NCBI GenBank assembly: GCA_037447605.1
Contig: CM074816.1
Location: 1,019,502 to 1,041,451, forward strand
Source of the DNA: Zygnema circumcarinatum
Lineage: Eukaryota > Streptophyta > Zygnematophyceae > Zygnematales > Zygnemataceae
Length of the DNA: 21,950 nt
Reading direction: 5' to 3'
Shown: positions 1 to 8,200 of the stretch, piece by piece
How positions within the stretch are numbered: the stretch's first letter is position 1
Layout: the number at the start of each line of letters is the position of its first letter
Position numbers and translations under genes: made by a program
The notes under the pieces: generated by a model
Databases searched by the model: none
Told to the model about the DNA's origin: nothing
Seen by the model: the letters and a program-made list of their open reading frames with translations, nothing else

Positions 1-532
1 GGAAAGGCAAGGAAAGGCAAGGAAAGGAAAGGCAAGGAACGAGGGAGTACCTCTAGCAAAGTTAGCGCGTGAAGCGCAGCCACACGTCGGTTTCGAGTCC
101 CTCCGGAAGGGAGGGAAGGGCGCAGGCAGGTGGCGTCAGGCACAGAACCTCGGGCCATGGCGGGCGGCCGGATGAGGGGGAGGGGAAGGTTGTTGGGGGG
201 TGGCTCGACGACAAGAGAGGGACCCGGCGCGCGGGCGGACGGGAAAACAACCATGACGTCACGCTGACGCGATTTTCGCCAGTATTTTCTTCGCTCGTCC
301 ATTTCGGCGCCTCTTTTGGGTGCGAACAAAATCGTGCGAAGAAGTGCCCTTTTTAGTAAACCCCACGGGTCAATCTTCGTAACGTTGACCCGTTGACTTA
401 GCACAGTTGACTTCCGTTCGGTTCGGTTTAGGTTCGGGGGCGCGATGATTTTTAGTACTTAGTAACCTCGATTCTCGTAATACTAAAAACTCGATATTCG
501 TAACATTTTGTTAAGTCTGACACCCCCTATTG
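1..532. other. Gene-free left edge with short motifs
   Basis: It begins with a GGAAAGGCAA decamer repeat (1-36). I accept no gene here: the short ORFs on both strands are GC-rich with no known motif. A TGACGTCA palindrome is at 254-261. TTTTTAGTA (450s) and its complement TACTAAAAA (480s) form a loose inverted repeat. Confidence 0.5.
367..412 (+). promoter_or_regulatory. Cluster of TTGAC (W-box-like) motifs
   Basis: TTGACC at 385-390, TTGACT at 393-398 and TTGACT at 407-412, plus an inverted copy (GGGTCAA) at about 368-374. Three direct cores within 28 bp match the WRKY-binding W-box consensus TTGAC(C/T). There is no gene directly downstream, so this may belong to a promoter outside the window, to a mobile element, or to chance. 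Confidence 0.35.
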
Positions 533-534
533 TA

Positions 535-1121
535 CAGTAGGACCCCGTCATATTTTCCACCTACATTTGGCAAAAATCGGGCGAAAATATTGTATTTGGC
601 AAATATAAGGTCCGTGTTACCAATAGGCGAGCGGAATTATGTTAGAGTTCATGTATGTTCGTACGTATCGTATCGCATCATATCGTATCGTTTTCTGTCA
701 TATCGCACCGCATCGTGCCGTATCGTATCGTGGCTAACCGCATACAGTACATGAAGCACGCCTTAGCGTTTACTGAGGTAGCAAACCAAAAAGCTTCGAC
801 CCCGTAACGGCTACTACAGCTCGTACGGCTAGTACGGATAGTACCGTATCGGGTCGTATCGTATCGTATCGAAGCCAAAAAGAAGTGGAGAAGAGCGAGC
901 GCCTCTTACTGCGGCACGTGCGGGGAGAATAGGTGAGTTTTGCGTAAGCCCGTGACGGCTAGTACAGCTAGTACGGGAAGTACGGTTAGTACGGTTAGTA
1001 CGGTTAGTACGAATAGTACGGCTAACACAAGTTACCGTACAAAAAGGTGGTTTCGGCAAAATCGGGGCGAATTTCTTGGGGACGCACTTTTGATGGTGGA
1101 AAATATGACGGGGTCCTACTG
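535..1121. mobile_element. Non-autonomous TIR transposon (pogo/Tigger-like MITE)
   Basis: The termini at 535-561 and 1095-1121 are perfect 27-bp inverted repeats starting CAGTAGGACCCCGTCATATT. A TA dinucleotide lies directly outside each end (533-534 and 1122-1123), as expected for a TA target-site duplication of the Tc1/mariner superfamily. A weaker inner match (GGCAAAAATCGGG) extends the left end. No transposase is encoded in the 587 bp. The interior holds TATCG arrays and TTAGTACGG arrays. Assignment to pogo/Tigger rests only on the CAGTAGG-type terminus and the TA duplication. Confidence 0.7.
661..1025. repeat. Subterminal TATCG and TTAGTACGG tandem arrays
   Basis: Inside the TIR element, about 663-735 and 845-871 carry degenerate TATCG pentamer runs. 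About 957-1020 carries a nine-base TTAGTACGG array. A longer direct repeat (CCCGTNACGGCTANTACAGC) sits at about 803 and 950. Short dispersed arrays like these are typical of transposase-binding subterminal regions, but that function is inferred. Confidence 0.75.
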
Positions 1122-1129
1122 TACTGTAG

Positions 1130-1468
1130 TGTAGGAAACTGTACGGACATAGTCACGCGTGTCGAGTGTTTCGCAAGTGGTGCGAATCCCAAGACCCTTT
1201 GATCGTATGGTTCATCATGTTATGTTTTTGGCGGCGAGGTTTAGGAAGGACATGTATAAGACTACTGTTTTCTGTATCTTTGTCAACTGGACCTTTTGAG
1301 GGAAGCATAGGATGCTTGAGCTCTTTTTCTATTTTGGAATAAAGTTTTTGTGGATATATGTGTTGTTCCATGTATGATTGAGACTCTTGAAAATGTCTAG
1401 GAAAGGAAAGGCTTCTAAAGATGAGATAAAAGATACTGAGAGAGAGAGAAATAGGGTCAAGTTCTACA
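1130..1468 (+). repeat. 5' LTR of the Copia element
   Basis: It runs from TGTAGGAAACTGTAC to TTCTACA and aligns along its whole length with 4356-4697 (shared GAAGCATAGGAT and TTGGAATAAAGTTTTTGT). It starts TG and ends CA. It contains an AATAAA-like polyadenylation signal (GGAATAAAG). It begins only six bases after the TA that closes the TIR element. Confidence 0.85.
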
Positions 1469-1470
1469 AG

Positions 1471-1485
1471 TGGTATTAGAGCAGG
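1471..1485 (+). other. Primer-binding site, initiator tRNA-Met type
   Basis: TGGTATTAGAGCAGG, two bases after the 5' LTR, differs by one base from the TGGTATCAGAGC complement of the initiator-tRNA-Met 3' end used by many plant Copia elements. Confidence 0.8.
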
Positions 1486-1497
1486 ACATGATGATAT

Positions 1498-1997
1498 GGA
1501 AAAATATTCAGTCACTTTGTTTGATGGGACAAATTAACTTTCTTGGAGTCAAAACATGGAGGCAGTGTTCGAAGTGAAGGAGTTGATGGAGTTGGTGGAT
1601 GGCACAAAAGCCATACCAGATGTAGAGAAAGAGCTCGAGTAGTTTGCAAATTGAAAGAAGAAAAACGATAAAGCAAAAGCTTTAATTCTCACTTCAATGA
1701 AAACCCTACATAGAATAGCACTTAGAGGATTAACAACGAAAAAAATATAGACAAAGCTCCTAAACATTTACTCATAAAAAACGCAGCACATGGGATAGTA
1801 GCATATGTAGAGTTTACATCTATCAAGATGAGGGAGACAAAAACTCTAGATAACCACAATATCAGATTTGACAGTGAATTGAAAATACTAACTGAAATCG
1901 ACAAATCTATCTTAGAAAACGACTAGGCCTATATGTATCTTCAAGTGTAGGTAGCTGTTACACTTGTAATCGCCTTGGATATTCAGCAAAGAATTGC
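1498..1997 (+). pseudogene. Copia gag remnant with degraded zinc knuckle
   Basis: The ATG at 1498 reads MEKYSVTLFDGTN-stop-LSWSQNMEAVFEV, the usual Copia Gag opening (DGTNYLSW...), followed by KELMELVDGT. Stops interrupt it after DGTN, after VEKELE and again later. At 1956-1997 a CCHC knuckle reads CYTCNRLGYSAKNC, with the expected His replaced. Non-functional. Confidence 0.8.
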
Positions 1998-2101
1998 ATG
2001 AGTAAAAGAATTGCAAATTCTGTTATCACTAAACAAAATAACGCCTATGCTATAAAATTTTGAGTTGCCCCAACAACTACCTCTCTATCAAAAAATCAGA
2101 T

Positions 2102-2148
2102 TGGATTATAGATTGAGAGGCTAGTACTCACGTTATTTGGAAATGGAA
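2102..2148 (+). pseudogene. Copia protease active-site remnant
   Basis: The reading WIID-stop-EASTHVIWKWNT corresponds to the WIIDSGASTHV active site of Copia aspartic protease. The Ser codon of DSG is a stop (TGA) and the Gly is Glu. The recognisable protein ends soon after, about 2170. Confidence 0.75.
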
Positions 2149-2159
2149 CACTCTCGGAG

Positions 2160-3350
2160 AACCCTTGATCCTTACATTGTAGAAGCTCACTATTTTTAAT
2201 GTAGTCATTAAGCTGTCAAGAGCAATTTTTAAAACACACTTTTTTATACAACCTTTTTCCTTCCACTTTTTTCTCTGTCCCCCTTCTCACTCTCTTTAAC
2301 ACCGGCTCCATCTCTCTCCCCTTTCTCTCTTCTTCTTATGCATTTTGCTATTCGAGCAACGACCAAAGCAAGCAGCCCATAGTGAAACAGCTTACAAAAA
2401 CAAAAAATAACATGCAAAAATTGGTCTCATACACAGTAATAGTTAGACAACGACATCCACAATAAAAAATTTGACATCGTTAATATAAAAATTGATATTC
2501 ATTCAACAATGAATGTCAAGGAGCACAAAATTTACAAACTGCGAGTTTGGCTCACTTGTTGGACACAGTTTGACCTCTCTTTTAAGGTAAGCTGCACCCA
2601 ATAATAAATCTTACCTTAAAAAAAAAAAAAATGTAACTTAAACCTTGAATCCTGACCAAATCTGACCTTGACTCCAACCACCCACTGTGGACACCCGCGC
2701 GAGAGAGAGAGTCTCTCTCTTTTGACTTCCTCTACAACGAAGGACCAAAAGAAAAATTTCAAGAAAAAAAAAAAAAAAAAATATTTATTATCGCATTTCA
2801 ACTCCACGACGACAAAGAGGAAGATTTCTCATGAGGAGTGCAGACTGCTACGACGGATCCAAAATGATTTGCTGTACAAGTAAAACAGAATTTTCTGTTA
2901 GAACTTATTGCTAAGGCAAGGATGTTAAAAAGCTGGAAAACAATCATGCATTCTTTTAGTAAAAGGAGACAACAAACCAGCTCCAATCCTCTGCAATAGA
3001 TAAAATTGCAACTCGACTAAAGAATGGAAGTCTTACTTGTTAGATTTGTTGCTTTGCACCTTTAATTCGCTCGCCTTGTTCACTTATCAAATGTGCCTTT
3101 CATTTTTTTGGGCTGGCATCCAAACGTGCTTATCTATTTTGTGGGCATTAACCACTATGGTGCGAAAAAGGCGTTGGGCAGGCAATCCATCATGAGCGGC
3201 GGCCATTGTGTCACTCTAAAAGAGGGCGAGAAATTCAGCACGGGCAGCGACAGTGGCGAGAACTCCTCAATCTTACCTCCAACCGATACCTACACGGCCT
3301 AGCTATTTGTTGTAACCCTTAAAAAGGCAACTATAATTGTAGGTATTAGG
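2160..3350. other. Unrecognised AT-rich segment replacing Copia integrase
   Basis: No integrase or 5' RT motif is visible on either strand. The segment has a perfect 12-bp inverted repeat (TTTTAAGGTAAG at 2580-2591, complement at 2610-2621) running into an A-tract. A GAGAGA/TCTCTC palindrome lies at about 2701-2720 and a second long A-tract at about 2764-2780. A 69-codon ORF (3093-3302) resembles nothing I know. It may be one or two nested insertions or a deletion scar. Confidence 0.5.
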
Positions 3351-3359
3351 CCATACAAT

Positions 3360-4174
3360 TGGAGCCTAGAATGAGAAGCTGGATGATGTATTTCAGAAAA
3401 ATAGATATAGGCAATTACAAAAAAACTCTTTAGTTTACACCAAAGGAAAAAGAGAGAATTGGATCGTCATTGGAATCTATGTAGACGATCTCATCATTGT
3501 CAGTAATTCTATATCAAGTATTGCAACATTGAAGAAGATGCTTTCGCAGAATTTTAAAATGTCAGACATTGAAGAGGCAAAATTTCTACTCGGAATTCAG
3601 ATTAAGAGAGGGCAAGATGGTAAGATCTTACTTACTCAAGAGTAGTATGCAAAAAATGTTTTGAAAAAGTTTCAACTACTGGATGCATGCCCATGTCCAT
3701 CACCGATGGATCTTAGCATGAAGCTTTCAGCAAATGATTACCCCAAGAGTGTTCCATATCGACAGGCTATCGGGAGCTTAATGTACCTATGTAGAGGAGG
3801 CAGGGGTTCGTTACAACCTAACTACAGGCACTACTACCGACTACTAGTCGGTTCTTAAACAATCTTGAATATGCACATTGGGAAGCAGGTAAAAGAATCT
3901 TTCGTTATGTGAAAGGGACAGGAGGGTATGGATTGTCGTTTAGTTTTAATGAGTCTACTCAGGTGTATGGTTACTCAGACGCTGATCGGGGAAGAGACGT
4001 TGATATTGGTAGGTTCACTTTAGGATATGTGTTTTTGTGTGGAGGTTGTATCACATGGAACTCAGAGTTACAAGAGTCAGTAGCGCTGTTTAATACGGAG
4101 TCAGAGTACATGGTAGCATGTCATGTGACAAAGGAGGCTATTTGGCTCAAGATGTTCTTTCAAGAGTGTGAATT
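3360..4174 (+). pseudogene. Copia reverse transcriptase and RNase H remnant
   Basis: RT reads EKLDDVFQKNRYRQL, then GIYVDDLIIV with the catalytic YVDD at 3478-3489. FKMSDIEEAKFLLGIQI and SVPYRQAIGSLMYL follow, all Copia RT landmarks. A TAG at 3643-3645 interrupts LTQE-stop-YAKNVL. After LMYLC an insertion of about 60 bp replaces the usual TRPD stretch. RNase H follows as YVKGTGGYGLSF, YGYSDADRGRD and NTESEYMVACHVTKEAIWLK. Up to about 4355 the sequence decays (a KAHSNKNLL-like trace). Confidence 0.85.
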
Positions 4175-4355
4175 TACATTTGCAGTTGCCTTTTAATAAT
4201 AAAGCACTTAAGTGGGTACCAAGAGGTCCAAAGTTCGAACCCTGTTGATGACCGGGCTTATTATAGCACATGTGTTCAATTGGTAGGAATGATGTAAAAA
4301 AAGCACACTCAAACAAGAATTTGTTGAGATCCATATAATCGGATCATAAAACTAG

Positions 4356-4697
4356 TGTACAAAATTGTACAGACGTATTCACACATGTCGAGTGTTTAGC
4401 AATTGGTGTGAATCCCACGACCCTTTGATCAAATGGTTCATATTGTTCATCATGTTATGCTTTTGGTAGCGAAGTTTAGGAAGGACATGTATAAGACTAT
4501 TGTTTTTTGTGTCTTTGTCAACCAAAGCTTTGAGGGAAGCATAGGATTCTTGAGCTCTTGTTCTATTTTGGAATAAAGTTTTTGTAGATATAGTGCTATT
4601 CCATGTATGATTGAGACTCTTGAAAATGTCTACGAAAGGAAAGGCTTTTAAGGATGAGATAGAAGATACTAAGAGAGAAATAATTCCCAGTCCTACA
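4356..4697 (+). repeat. 3' LTR of the Copia element
   Basis: It runs from TGTACAAAATTGTAC to TCCTACA, matching the 5' LTR with scattered substitutions and small indels (for example an inserted CATATTGTT-like stretch near 4440). No clear polypurine tract precedes it. Confidence 0.85.
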
Positions 4698-5232
4698 TCG
4701 CCATCATGAGATCAATGCCATATCCATTGTACCTAAACCCTAAATCTCGAGGATCCTAAGGATTCTCGAGTAATCCTAAGGATTCCACCCAAGTTTGACG
4801 AGTACCACCCCCAGATACAGTCCATTGTGGCTGCCACAAATGGCTTCTTCTTGCATTCACTTTGTCACGCATGCAAGGTTCAACTTGTCGTTCAAGGCGC
4901 CATTCCTTCCTACAGTGCTACATCTCAAACTGCGGATGAAAAGGCGGTTCGGAAAGAGCCTAACTCGCTGCACCCCACCGACCCCAAAGTGGTCAAGTCA
5001 ATGCAGAACCAGGTTCGCCATCCAAAAGGAAAAAAGTTAATCGTAGACCACTGAGCTCTAATATGCAATGAGTCGAGCACCTCTGATATGTCATGGGGGC
5101 CCGTGTGAATTGTCCTAGTATTTAAGGCTTATGTCCTGGCTGTGGTACCTTCCGCCAGGGTTCCCATAAAGATAAATGTTCACCCATTGATACATTGCGC
5201 ATGCAGATTAAAAATGAAGCTGGACGAGGTGT
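4698..5232. other. Intergenic segment between the retrotransposon and the gene's 3' end
   Basis: No recognised gene. An imperfect 11-bp hairpin (CTCGAGGATCC/GGATTCTCGAG) lies at 4746-4770, next to a further AATCCTAAGGATT palindrome. A telobox-like AAACCCTAAA is at about 4735-4744. A plus-strand open frame (about 4780-5054, FDEYHPQIQSIVAATNGFF... to KKLIVDH) has no family I recognise. 5060-5232 would hold the 3' UTR of the large gene on the minus strand, but I see no canonical AATAAA there. Confidence 0.5.
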
Positions 5233-8200
5233 CTAAACAAATATCTTACGTGGTGGTGGAGGACCTGGAGGTTTCTTTGGTGCTGGTGAGGAAGGACGAG
5301 GCAGTGGTGAAGGAGGAGGCCTTGGCGGTGAACGAGGGGGCTTTGGAGGTGGAGATGGTCGTGGCGGGGGTGAAGGTGGCCTTGGCGGAGATGGCGGAGG
5401 TCGTGGAGGTTTTGGTGGTGATGGAGGAGGCTTTGGAGGCCTCGGTGGTGAGGGTGGTTTTGGAGGTGAGGGCGGTGGCCGTGGCCGAGGACTTGGTGGA
5501 GGAGGAGGTGGTGGAGAAGGAGGGCTTGGGGATGGTGGTGGTGAAGGAGGAGGAGGAGGTCTTGGGGGTGGTGGTGGTGAAGGAGGAGGAGGAGGACTTG
5601 GGGATGGTGGTGGTGAAGGAGGAGGAGGAGGTCTTGGGGGTGGTGGTGGTGAAGGAGGAGGAGGAGGACTTGGGGATGGTGGTGGTGAAGGAGGAGGAGG
5701 AGGACTTGGGGGTGGTGGTGGTGAAGGAGGAGGAGGAGGACTTGGGGGGTGGTGAAGGAGGAGGAGGGTGGTGGTGAAGGAGGAGGAGGAGGACTTGGGG
5801 GTGGTGGTGGTGAAGGAGGAGGAGGACTTGGGGGTGGTGGTGGTGAAGGAGGAGGAGGAGGACTTGGGGGTGGTGGTGGTGAAGGAGGAGGAGGAGGATA
5901 TGGTGGTGATGGTGGAGGTGAGGGTGGTGGTGGTCTTGGTGGGGGATGGGGAGGTCGTGGAGGCCTTGGTGGTGGACGAGGGGGCTTTGGAGGTGGAGAT
6001 GGTCGTGGCGGGGGTGAAGGTGGCCTTGGCGGGGATGGCGGAGGTCTTGGAGGTTTTGGAGGAGATGGCGGAGGTCTTGGAGGTTTTGGAGGAGATGGCG
6101 GAGGTCGTGGAGGTTTTGGTGGAGATGGGGGCGGCCTTGGAGGCCTGGGAGGTTGAGGAGGTGCGGGTGGAGGTCGTGGGGGAGGACGAGGCGGAGGAGC
6201 TGGGGGTGGTGAAGGAGGGCGGGGCGCTGGTGGTGGTGCACGTGGGGGTGAAGGTCGTGGTGGTGGAGGTCTCGGAAGTGATGGTGGCAATGAGAACAGT
6301 GGAGCCGGCGGGAGTGACGGCGTAGGTGTCGTCGAGGGAGGCGAGTGGCTGATGGGTGGAGGGTTAGAAGGTGGGAGGCGCGGAGTTGATCTGGATGTAT
6401 ATGCCAAAGTGAATGAGGAAGAGGAGGTATAATCAAGAATACTGACATAGTCAGTGGCCGGTTTGCTTCCATCGAGTGCAACATAAGTTGTCCATGCGTT
6501 GAATGGAAGAAGAATTTGTGTTCCATCAGCGCGGTAAACAGCTGACAAGGTCCATCTATTAGAAGGGAAGCCCACAGGTGACTTTAGCTTTATGTATTGC
6601 CATGTGCCATCGCCAACACTCAGATTGCCCCTGAAAACAAGTGAACAGATGTCAAACATGGGGGTCAGCAAAACGCGAACAAATGCTCCACAACCAGCAA
6701 GTTTGACAAGGATTTGGATAAACTTTGAACTACCATACTAGTAATATAAATCACATCGGGCTTTCACATTCGTTAGCAACATAGATTCCTCAGTCAATCC
6801 TTATAAGTTGACAGGGATACATGGAAAGCCATGCGTCAAATTGTCAAGGCTTGAATAGCACCTGATGATAGACACAACTTGGGTGTACGACGCGTCTCCC
6901 GGTCCAAGGATCGGACTCCCAAGTATGATATTGGTGGCTGAAACCGTGAAGACAGGTAGCACTACGTTGCCTTTACTGCTGTGGATCCTGTCGGGAATGA
7001 GATCAACATCCGGCACTTGATCCACCAGAAAGTCCGGGTATTCGTCGACGTTGCTTTCGTCCACCATCATAACAACGTGAACAAGGTCAAACAAATCCAC
7101 TGACTGCATTACCGACAATGAGGGCTCGCCCAGTGGGTTCACAGAGGAGAAGGTCGCATTCACGCCCACAACTGACCCTGCAGGCTGCTCTGGATGAGCC
7201 ACCGAACCTCGGTTGTACCAAGAGGAGGAATGTCGCCAACGGTCAATGCGAAGGCATTCTGAACTATCGAGTTCCCGAGGAGGGCGTCAACAATGGAGAA
7301 AGTCACAAGAAGACCCTTCTTGTTAGCGGTGATTGTTGGTTGAAGGGACTGGGCCTTTACTTGCTTTGCAATTCCGGCACCGGAGTTGTATAGGAGGAGA
7401 CCCAGAGTTGCAGGAACGGCAGGTTCCACCTGACATACCCGATTCGCGATTTAGTAATCAGAGCCCAAACACTCTTTTCATAAGTCATCAAAGTAGTGAG
7501 CTCGTTAGCCCTACTTCAAGTCCATTTCATTTCCAAGATTCGGCACTATTAAAGAAATGACATAACAAATGTTGATCCACAATTCCACATGAGGATACAC
7601 ATCGCACTATAATACCATGAAAACGCTTCAATACTAATATCTCCTAAGGATAATCGAAATGAGATGATTTACCAGTACTGAAACGAAAGAGGAGAGAGCG
7701 TGTTTGAATGTTACCTCGGAAGTAAAGGGATTGTCCCCAATGACAGTGCGCTCTATGAAGTACTTGAGCGACAGTTGAGGCTTTGGCTCAACCGTTATCT
7801 GGACAGGCGTCAGAGAGTACTCCACAGCTGAATCTTGGTCAAAGCCTTCCACGTTGTATGACAGAGTTCCGCCTATGAAGTACGTTGTGGGTCCAACTGG
7901 AGCAGCTTCTGCACGCGCTGCAATCAGCCAGTCTGCAGATCCTGATGTCTCCCCGGAGAGTGTTCCTGTGACAACATGCCAACATGCCAACACTTGAAAA
8001 GTCTATTCCAAGCCGAATCCTTCAGACTAAGCGGTGGAGTTATAGCTTTAGAGCCAGGTGTAAAATTATTTTTGTCATCGAAAGTGTTCAGCCTCTACTT
8101 TTCTAGCTTGGAAAGGAGGAAATGGGTCCAAGAAGTTCAACATCCTCTTATAAAACCCTGTTTGGCTATCTTTTGTATGGAGTATAATCCAAGAGATGTA

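Larger units (their letters stand above)
1130..4697 (+). mobile_element. Decayed Copia-type LTR retrotransposon
   Basis: Two direct LTRs (1130-1468, 4356-4697) bracket a tRNA-Met-like primer-binding site and plus-strand gag, zinc knuckle, protease, reverse transcriptase and RNase H remnants, in Copia order. Each coding part has in-frame stops. The integrase region and the 5' half of RT are missing. 2160-3350 holds unrelated AT-rich sequence instead. The LTRs differ by many substitutions and small indels, so the insertion is old. The five bases flanking each side (TGTAG and TCGCC) do not match, so no target-site duplication survives. Confidence 0.85.
5233..6630 (-). other. Exon 14: last beta domain and about 380-residue Pro-rich tail
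   Basis: The acceptor TTTTCAG/GGGC at 6630 completes a split Arg codon. The exon opens GNLSVGDGTWQYIKLKSPVG and FNAWTTYVALDGS...SFTLAY, the end of the bacterial-like body. From about 6385 it becomes PPSPPPRP and SPPPPPSPPPPP repeats. In the entry frame the Pro pattern turns into Leu/His/Ser-rich sequence after about 5780. In the next frame over, the Pro pattern continues without a stop to TAG at 5233-5235 (...GPPPPRKIFV). I therefore place the true C-terminus there and a frame slip within 5741-5793. Confidence 0.75.

Noticed and set aside
69-356. 95-codon plus-strand ORF at the left edge
   Set aside because: GC-rich sequence without motifs or coding context; the opposite strand is equally open.
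650-1025. Repeated TATCG and TTAGTACGG units considered as a CRISPR-like array
   Set aside because: The units are short, contiguous and degenerate, without unique spacers, and lie inside a eukaryotic TIR element.
2616-2883. Lys- and Phe-rich short ORFs
   Set aside because: Products of poly-A/poly-T tracts.
4215-4250. Possible tRNA or SINE B box (GTTCGAACCC)
   Set aside because: No matching A box, acceptor stem or anticodon arm could be folded around it.
5142-6325. Val/Glu- and Gly-rich plus-strand ORFs (211, 135 and 185 codons)
   Set aside because: They are the antisense of the Pro-rich exon. The repeat lacks stops in most frames, and only the minus-strand Pro frame continues through the exon and joins conserved domains.
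5246-6526. Minus-strand His/Leu/Ser-rich 426-codon ORF
   Set aside because: Off-frame reading of the same repeat. It does not connect to the upstream spliced exons and lacks the conserved WTTYVALDGS domain.
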